A stretch of 19,253 bases of DNA, taken from contig CAJPLH010000015.1 of assembly GCA_905371275.1 (NCBI GenBank), positions 1 to 19,253 of the forward strand. The letters run 5' to 3'. Below are positions 1-4,687 of this stretch, in pieces (the first letter of the stretch is position 1; the number at the start of each line of letters is the position of its first letter). The notes beneath the pieces are model-generated. The model was not told the origin of the DNA. It saw only the letters and a list, made by a program, of their open reading frames with translations, and did not search any database. The position numbers and the translations under genes were made by a program. The stretch comes from Prevotellaceae bacterium. Lineage in GTDB: Bacteria > Bacteroidota > Bacteroidia > Bacteroidales > Bacteroidaceae.

Positions 1-1185
1 TTGCGCTTTAGCAGGTTTGCGGTTTTCGTTTTCTACAGATTGTGGTTGTTGCACAGACTGTTCTTCACGATTCTTTTGCGCAGGCTGAGCATTGTTGTTG
101 CGCTCTTCGCAATTATTTTTCGCATTTTCACGCTCATCTTTGCGCTCTTCGCGATTGTTTTTCGCGTTTTGACGCTCTTCTCTGCGCTCATTCTTGCGCT
201 CTTCTTTTTGATCTTCCTTGCGTTCCTCCTTTTCATGCTTACGCTCGTTGCGCTTATCGTCGCGCACATTCTTCTCGTTCTTGCGCTCATTCTTACGCTC
301 AGCACGATTGTTGTTGCGTTCCGATTTCGCAGCACTGCGTTCTTTGGCTATCTCCTCGTCAATTTCAGAGATACGAGGAAGCGCAAAGAATTCCTCTGCT
401 CCCATAGCCGTGCGCTTTTCTTTTGCACGGAACATCGCATCGAGAAAATCTGCATCGCGGCGCATCTGGGTAAGCGCATCTTTGGCAGCCGCCTGATGAC
501 TTTCCTTTTTGGAAAAACCCTTACCTTCACCAGCAGGAATACCTTCAATAACCACCGTTGTGTGGAACGAAGGACTCGTGCTGTTCGAATTGTTTCCGCT
601 ACTATCTACGAAATCGAGGTGAATGCGATTCTTCTGTTTCCATTCCAGCAATTTACTTTTGAAATTCACCTCCTTGTTTGCCACCGTGTCGAGGTCAAGC
701 ACAGCACCGATGATGCGTTTTTCTATGAATTGGAAAGCATATCGGAAACCACGGTCAAGATAGATGGCCCCCATCAGCGCCTCAAAACTATTTCCTTCGA
801 GGTATGAGTTGTGCGTGCGTCCGTGTGTTTGACTTTGTATCAAGCGGTCGATGCCAAGTTCTTTCGCCAATTTGCCGAGCGACTCACGTGACACTATTTT
901 AGAGCGTGTGTTGGTGAGAAATCCTTCGCGTTTGTTGGGGTATTGACGATAAACAATGTGACTCACCACAGTTTCCAGCACGGCATCACCGAGGAATTCC
1001 AAACGTTCGTTGTTGAGAGGCTTGTTGCCTGTCTTTTTAGAGCGATATTCGTGCGATTTATGGGCAAAAGCTGTGCGATACAAGTCAATGTTGTGCGGAC
1101 AGAAGCCCATGATTTGGTAGAGAGCGGAGCGAAACTCCTTGTCTTTACAGAAAAAGAGTCTAGCTCTGTCGAATATATTTTTCAT
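1..1185 (-). CDS. rnc: Ribonuclease III (3' end cut by window edge)
   Basis: Endonuclease that cuts double-stranded RNA in rRNA and mRNA processing; cytoplasmic. 395 codons are open from the ATG at 1185 to the edge, with no stop reached. The signature NERLEFLGDAVL (residues 59-70) gives the metal-binding Glu60, Glu63 and Asp67. The second motif, GNSFEALMGAIYLD (131-144), supplies Glu135, with Asn132 where many RNases III have Asp. A double-stranded RNA-binding domain follows at about 172-245. From about residue 280 to the edge comes a low-complexity tail very rich in Arg, Glu, Lys and Asn (ERKNERKNEK-like repeats), well beyond the usual 220-310 residues of the family. It is third in an acpP-fabF-rnc operon, 116 bp after fabF, with a long hairpin in the spacer. 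Long open frames on the opposite strand here are shadows of the biased tail codons. Identity is certain; the C-terminus is unknown. Confidence 0.95.
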   Translation of the reverse strand, partial: MKNIFDRARLFFCKDKEFRSALYQIMGFCPHNIDLYRTAFAHKSHEYRSKKTGNKPLNNERLEFLGDAVLETVVSHIVYRQYPNKREGFLTNTRSKIVSRESLGKLAKELGIDRLIQSQTHGRTHNSYLEGNSFEALMGAIYLDRGFRYAFQFIEKRIIGAVLDLDTVANKEVNFKSKLLEWKQKNRIHLDFVDSSGNNSNSTSPSFHTTVVIEGIPAGEGKGFSKKESHQAAAKDALTQMRRDADFLDAMFRAKEKRTAMGAEEFFALPRISEIDEEIAKERSAAKSERNNNRAERKNERKNEKNVRDDKRNERKHEKEERKEDQKEERKNERREERQNAKNNREERKDERENAKNNCEERNNNAQPAQKNREEQSVQQPQSVENENRKPAKAQ

Positions 1186-1217
1186 ACGTAATTGAAGTTG
1201 TCCAACACAAAAATACT

Positions 1218-1260
1218 TTTGTACGCTTAGCCGATACAAGGTATCTGCCAAGCGTACAAA
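1218..1260 (-). promoter_or_regulatory. Long hairpin in fabF-rnc spacer (processing or attenuation site)
   Basis: Inverted repeat in the rnc leader. Arms 1250-1260 and 1218-1228 pair perfectly over 11 bp. The stem continues inwards through 1230-1236 against 1242-1248 to a 5-nt loop (1237-1241). As minus-strand RNA this gives 19 stacked positions with one G-U wobble and one G-A mismatch. It ends 32 nt before the rnc ATG, and a short U-run follows at about 1210-1214. It could be an attenuator or an RNase III site. The structure is seen directly; the function is inferred. Confidence 0.7.
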
Positions 1261-1301
1261 TAATCTTATAAATGTGTGGGCGATTTTTCGACCAGACTTT
1301 G

Positions 1302-2567
1302 TTAGTCTTGATACTTCTTCACGATGCAGCAAGCGTTGTGTCCGCCAAATCCAAAAGTGTTGGAGAGAGCAGCGCGCACAGTGCGTTGTTGAGCCTTGTT
1401 GAAGGTGAAGTTCATCTTGTAGTCGATGTTCTGATCGCAGTCATCTTCGTCGTGGTTGATGGTGGGAGGAATGATATCGTTTTGCACAGAGAGGCAGCAA
1501 ACGATAGCTTCCACTGCACCTGCCGCGCCGAGCAAGTGACCAGTCATAGACTTCGTAGATGAGATATTGAGTTTATAAGCTTGTTCACCGAACACCTTGC
1601 TGATAGCTTTCACCTCTGAGGGGTCGCCCACAGGGGTAGAAGTGCCGTGCACGTTGATGTAGTCGATGTCTTCGGGTTGGAGTTCCGCATCCTTGAGTGC
1701 GCGTTGCATCACCAAGCTAGCTCCAAGACCTTCGGGGTGCGAAGCTGTGAGGTGGTGAGCGTCAGCACTCATACCAGCACCAGCCAATTCGCAGTAAATC
1801 TTTGCACCGCGAGCCTTAGCGTGTTCAAGTTCTTCGAGAATCAAGATACCCGCACCTTCACCCATGACAAAACCATCGCGGCTTGCGCTGAATGGACGGC
1901 TTGCGCGAGTGGGGTCATCGTTGCGAGTGGAGAGCGCGTGCATAGCGTTGAAACCACCAAGTCCACCAGGAGTGATAGCCGCTTCAGCACCACCAGTCAC
2001 CATCACATTAGCCTTGCCCAAACGGATGAGGTTGAAGGCATCAGCAATAGCGTTAGTAGATGAAGCACAAGCAGAAGTTGTGGTGTAGTTAGGACCGTGG
2101 AAACCATATTGGATGGAGATACGACCCGAAGCAATATCCGCAATCATCTTGGGGATGAAGAAGGGGCTGAAACGAGGTCCCTTTTCTTCGTGGGTACATG
2201 CGTATTCGCTGATTTGTTCTTCAAAGGTGTGGATACCACCGATGCCCACGCCGAGCACCACGCCGATATTGTCTTTATCGACTGTCTCAAGATCCATACC
2301 GCTGTCTTTCACAGCTTCCATTGCTGCCACGAGTGCATATTGCTCATAGAGATCCATTTTGCGAATCTCTTTGCGGTCAATGAAATCTGCTGCCACAAAA
2401 TCTTTGATTTCGCAGGCAAATTGCGTTTTGAATTGAGAGGCGTCAAATCCTTTGATTGGAGCGGCACCGCTAACACCCTTGAGAAGGTTCTCCCAAGTAG
2501 ATTGAATATTGTTACCAACGGGGGTAATTGCACCAAGGCCGGTGACTACTACTCGTTTTAGTTCCAT
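1302..2567 (-). CDS. fabF: Beta-ketoacyl-ACP synthase II
   Basis: Condenses malonyl-ACP with a growing acyl-ACP in type II fatty acid synthesis; cytoplasmic. The 421-residue length is normal for FabF. The thiolase-fold catalytic triad is visible: Cys167 in TTSACASS, His307 in NVHGTSTPVGD and His344 in KSMTGHLLGAAGA. The glycine-rich C-terminal NTFGFGGHNA loop is also present. The start at 2567 (MELKRVVVTGLGAITPVG) is the standard FabF N-terminus. The frame stays open upstream to 2681, but those 38 residues have no family counterpart and run into the spacer hairpin. The gene lies 193 bp after acpP, whose product carries its substrate, and before rnc; the acpP promoter probably drives all three. 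Confidence 0.97.
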   Translation of the reverse strand: MELKRVVVTGLGAITPVGNNIQSTWENLLKGVSGAAPIKGFDASQFKTQFACEIKDFVAADFIDRKEIRKMDLYEQYALVAAMEAVKDSGMDLETVDKDNIGVVLGVGIGGIHTFEEQISEYACTHEEKGPRFSPFFIPKMIADIASGRISIQYGFHGPNYTTTSACASSTNAIADAFNLIRLGKANVMVTGGAEAAITPGGLGGFNAMHALSTRNDDPTRASRPFSASRDGFVMGEGAGILILEELEHAKARGAKIYCELAGAGMSADAHHLTASHPEGLGASLVMQRALKDAELQPEDIDYINVHGTSTPVGDPSEVKAISKVFGEQAYKLNISSTKSMTGHLLGAAGAVEAIVCCLSVQNDIIPPTINHDEDDCDQNIDYKMNFTFNKAQQRTVRAALSNTFGFGGHNACCIVKKYQD

Positions 2568-2655
2568 TGTGAGAATGAGTTGAAGTAGTGGAGAATATGC
2601 TTTCCTGCCCTCTTTGACACGAAAGCGACAGTCAGCACTAACTGTTTTAATCTTA

Positions 2656-2706
2656 AATGTGCTAATATGTTGGCCACACAAGGTAGCCTGTACACATTAG
2701 CACATT
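2656..2706 (-). promoter_or_regulatory. Long hairpin in acpP-fabF spacer
   Basis: Inverted repeat with arms 2656-2670 and 2692-2706: 14 of 15 positions match, and the remaining pair is a G-U wobble in the minus-strand transcript, giving a continuous 15-bp RNA stem around a 21-nt loop. No U-run follows, so it is not a typical terminator. It starts 54 nt after the acpP stop and ends 88 nt before fabF. A smaller hairpin (2719-2724 with 2732-2737) lies closer to acpP. Possible roles are 3' stabilisation of the abundant acpP message or an RNase III cleavage site; both are inference. Confidence 0.65.
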
Positions 2707-2760
2707 CAATCTGCAAGGCGGTCGTGCGTGGCGACCGTACCTTTTTGGCGCAGGCTAAGA

Positions 2761-2997
2761 TTACTTGGCGTTAGCTTCGATGTATTCGATAGCTTGACCT
2801 ACAGTAGCGATCTTTTCTGATTCTTCTTCAGGAATAGTGATACCGAATTCCTTTTCGAGATCCATCATAAGTTCTACTGTTTCGAGAGAGTCAGCACCGA
2901 GGTCGTTAGTGAAGCTTGCTTCTTCCTTAACTTCAGCTGCGTCAACGCTGAGCTTCTCAACGATGATAGCCTTTACTTTTTCTGCAATTTCAGACAT
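2761..2997 (-). CDS. acpP: Acyl carrier protein
   Basis: Small acidic four-helix carrier of acyl chains in fatty acid synthesis. At 78 residues it has the family length. Ser37 in GADSLETVELMMDLE is the 4'-phosphopantetheine attachment site, followed by the usual FGITIPEEE segment. It is first in the acpP-fabF-rnc operon, with a strong promoter about 55-85 bp upstream. The ATG at 2997 is the standard start (MSEIAEKVKAIIVEKL). No anomalies are seen. Confidence 0.98.
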   Translation of the reverse strand: MSEIAEKVKAIIVEKLSVDAAEVKEEASFTNDLGADSLETVELMMDLEKEFGITIPEEESEKIATVGQAIEYIEANAK

Positions 2998-3050
2998 GAT
3001 TATTGTTATTTTGTGATGAATTAATTGTCGGTTTTGCTATTTTACGGCTG

Positions 3051-3082
3051 CAAAGGTAAGCGTTATTTTCAACACTCACAAA
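3051..3082 (-). promoter_or_regulatory. acpP operon promoter (Bacteroidota type)
   Basis: On the minus strand the -33 box TTTG (3079-3082) and the -7 box TACCTTTG (3051-3058) are separated by 20 bp. This matches the Bacteroidota sigma-ABfr consensus TTTG-N19/20-TAnnTTTG. The predicted start is near 3045, giving a leader of about 45-50 nt. Confidence 0.85.
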
Positions 3083-3105
3083 TAAATGACCAGGAAAATG
3101 TATGT

Positions 3106-3119
3106 TTTTTGCGCAAAAA
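3106..3119. promoter_or_regulatory. Perfect 14-bp palindrome upstream of acpP promoter
   Basis: TTTTTGCGCAAAAA is a perfect palindrome with no loop. It sits about 24 bp upstream of the acpP -33 box and is better suited to binding a dimeric regulator than to forming a hairpin. An operator role for the fatty-acid operon is a guess. Confidence 0.35.
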
Positions 3120-3205
3120 TCTTTGTTTTGTGCATTTTTAGACTGATTTTTGTGCTATTTTTCCTCCTTTGCAGCGTGACAACGACTGCCGTTCTGAGGT
3201 GGAAA

Positions 3206-3583
3206 TTAGCGCACCGCGATACATTCTATCTCCACACGCGCGTTTTTGGGCAAAGTTTTCACTGCCACTGCGGAGCGTGCTGGGAAGGGTGCTGAGAAAT
3301 AAGTGGCATACACTTCGTTCATAGCCGCAAAGTCAGAAAGGTCTGCGAGGAAAACGGTTGTTTTCACCACATTAGCCATCGTTAGACCTGCTTCTTCGAG
3401 CACATGCTTCATGTTGGTGAGCGACTGGTGGGTCAAAGCCTGGATATCACCTTCGGCAAATTCGCCTGTTTTGGGGTCGATGGGCAATTGTCCGCTCACG
3501 AACACCATGCCACCGGCTTCAATGGCTTGTGAGTAAGGACCAATGGCCGCAGGAGCTTGATTTGTTTGAATAGGAGTCTTCAT
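3206..3583 (-). CDS. ridA: RidA family reactive enamine/imine deaminase
   Basis: Hydrolyses reactive 2-aminoacrylate and related enamine intermediates released by PLP enzymes, protecting those enzymes; a small cytoplasmic trimer. The 125-residue protein has the family length. The signature PARSAVAVKTLPKNARVEIE contains the substrate-binding Arg103 and Glu120, and the N-terminal APAAIGPYSQAI segment is typical. The start at 3583 (MKTPIQTNQAPAAIGPYSQ) fits the family. The frame is open back to 3763, but a -7 promoter box at 3631-3638 lies inside that extension and rules it out. It is tandem with acpP, which has its own promoter. Confidence 0.95.
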   Translation of the reverse strand: MKTPIQTNQAPAAIGPYSQAIEAGGMVFVSGQLPIDPKTGEFAEGDIQALTHQSLTNMKHVLEEAGLTMANVVKTTVFLADLSDFAAMNEVYATYFSAPFPARSAVAVKTLPKNARVEIECIAVR

Positions 3584-3630
3584 TGTACTGTATTTTTTTG
3601 TGGAGGTTTCCCCTCCGTGTGTGATGACTG

Positions 3631-3638
3631 CAAAGGTA
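3631..3638 (-). promoter_or_regulatory. ridA -7 promoter box
   Basis: TACCTTTG on the minus strand matches the Bacteroidota -7 consensus TAnnTTTG, about 48 bp before the ridA ATG. Only a T-rich stretch (3651-3656) stands at the -33 position, so this is a partial match. Confidence 0.6.
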
Positions 3639-3747
3639 GGAAATGTTATTGAAAACACCGCATTACATAGGCGAAAAGAATTCTCTTCAACCCAACAATT
3701 TCTTTTGCCTATACAATTTATGGGGAGAAAGATGCGCTCGGTTGAAG

Positions 3748-3852
3748 TAAAACAACACGTCATTTACTACAAAACGACACGTCGTTTTCTATAAAACAAG
3801 CCGTCGTTTACAACAAAACAACACGTCGTTTTTTCGAAAACAAGCCGTTAAT
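3748..3852. repeat. 22-bp tandem array (copy A)
   Basis: Five degenerate units with an exact 22-bp period: the CGTC/CGTT core recurs at 3758, 3780, 3802, 3824 and 3846. The unit is roughly AAAACAACACGTCGTTTTCT and its centre (ACGACaCGTCGT) is near-palindromic. No spacers are present, so this is not a CRISPR array. It lies in the non-coding stretch 3640-4687 between ridA and the hexosaminidase gene. An equivalent array lies beside the second copy of the composite element. Confidence 0.85.
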
Positions 3853-3911
3853 TGCGAGCACTGGGTGCAAGATAGATATTTATTGTTAAATGCCTAAACA
3901 CTCTACCCTCT

Positions 3912-4226
3912 CGCGCGCACGCATACGCACACATTACAGGAGTTTTCGCATTTTTGCTGTCACAAGTGTCACACACTTCTTTGTAATTCATTATGCTTCA
4001 ATCCAATAAAGCTAATTCTGGAAGTATTTTAACAAATCAATCATTCCAACTCCCGAAATTCACGGGAAAGAACTTGGAAAAAGTGAGTTATTGTTGGGTC
4101 ATTTTCCAAAAATGTCCGTTGTGTTTAGTACGATTCTTTCCTTTGGTGTGACACTTGTGACAGCAAAAAAACAAAATTGCTGTTGGAATGTGTGCGCGTA
4201 CGCGTGTACACGCGTACGCACATACG
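3912..4226 (+). repeat. Inverted-repeat element, copy A, with Z-DNA-type flanks
   Basis: Perfect 24-bp inverted repeats at 3951-3974 and 4146-4169 (five T, then GCTGTCACAAGTGTCACAC) flank a 171-bp AT-rich core. Outside the arms lie strictly alternating purine-pyrimidine tracts, 3912-3934 (23 nt) and 4188-4226 (39 nt); the latter contains a perfect 24-bp palindrome (4196-4219). The left arm is preceded by an ACAGGAGTTTT motif and the right arm is followed by a GCTGTTGGAA motif. The same two motifs sit in the same relative places in the copy at 17229-17504, which is inverted. Open frames here do not resemble proteins. Invertible DNA, a MITE-like element or a structured RNA are all possible. Confidence 0.85.
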
Positions 4227-4357
4227 AAATTCGTGTGTGCGTGCACAAGGGGGTAGACGAATGTCTGTGCGCTACGGGCAAGCCGTGAACTAAAAACGCA
4301 ACATGCCGAGATTTTGAAATACAGACATAGCAGATTTAGAGTGATTCAAAATTAAAA

Positions 4358-4423
4358 TGTCACTTTTCTGCGATATTTTCCCTCTTTGGGGCAATATCGA
4401 CCCATATACTAATAGGGGCGCAT
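4358..4423 (+). repeat. Conserved 66-bp non-coding block, copy A
   Basis: About 94% identical (62 of 66 positions) to the reverse complement of 16938-17002. It begins TGTCACTTTTCTGCGAT and ends near GCGCAT. A 7-bp stem (CGATATT with AATATCG) encloses a CCC/GGG pair, but the second copy does not preserve it fully. An ATG at 4357 opens a 25-codon frame, yet the three simple substitutions within the frame all change an amino acid and a one-base gap breaks it in copy B. Conservation is therefore at the nucleic-acid level. Confidence 0.8.
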
Positions 4424-4512
4424 ATTCCAAGTGAGTTCCCACATTTCATTTCTACTTTCACGGCGTAATGCCAACACAATATATCTTCGCATAATCCCTA
4501 ATCAGTCACTAT

Positions 4513-4540
4513 AACGGTCTAATGACCGATCTGGGATAAT
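4513..4540 (+). repeat. Dispersed 28-bp repeat, copy 1
   Basis: AACGGTCTAATGACCGAT and the bases after it match 15892-15919 at 24 of 28 positions, in the same orientation. It contains a small hairpin (CGGTC-TAAT-GACCG) whose 3' arm is altered in the second copy. Role unknown. Confidence 0.55.
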
Positions 4541-4570
4541 CCTTTCATCTTCAACCCACAGTAAAACCGA

Positions 4571-4608
4571 GAGGAGATGCCGCAAAACAAATTTGTCAAC
4601 ATCTCCTC
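4571..4608 (-). terminator. Hairpin downstream of hexosaminidase, probable terminator
   Basis: Arms GAGGAGATG (4571-4579) and CATCTCCTC (4600-4608) pair over 9 bp, about 80 nt after the hexosaminidase stop. The U-run on the minus strand is poor (CGGTTTTA), so termination may be weak. The sequence resembles the M16 protease terminator at 17699-17745 (GGAGATGc[c/t]GCAAAA core), so it may belong to the same repeat family. Two smaller hairpins (4660-4666 with 4681-4687, and 4643-4647 with 4655-4659) lie between it and the stop codon. Confidence 0.5.
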
Positions 4609-4687
4609 GCAATGAAAAAAGTGAGTAGTCGTAGAAAGGATTGTCACAAAGGTGGTGACGGAGAGTCATTTGCAGACAACACTCTCC

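Noticed and set aside
1..807. Plus-strand 268-codon open frame rich in Leu, Phe and Ala
   Set aside because: It is antisense to the RNase III gene; the hydrophobic pattern is the mirror of the Arg/Glu/Lys-rich tail codons.
3106..3119. Terminator for ridA
   Set aside because: The palindrome has no loop and no suitable GC stem; it fits an operator better.
3748..3852. CRISPR array
   Set aside because: Repeats follow each other at 22 bp with no unique spacers, and no cas genes are present.
4357..4434. 25-codon peptide (MSLFCDIFPLWGNIDPYTNR...) in the conserved block
   Set aside because: In the second copy the in-frame substitutions are all amino-acid changing and a one-base gap shifts the end, so conservation is of the DNA or RNA.
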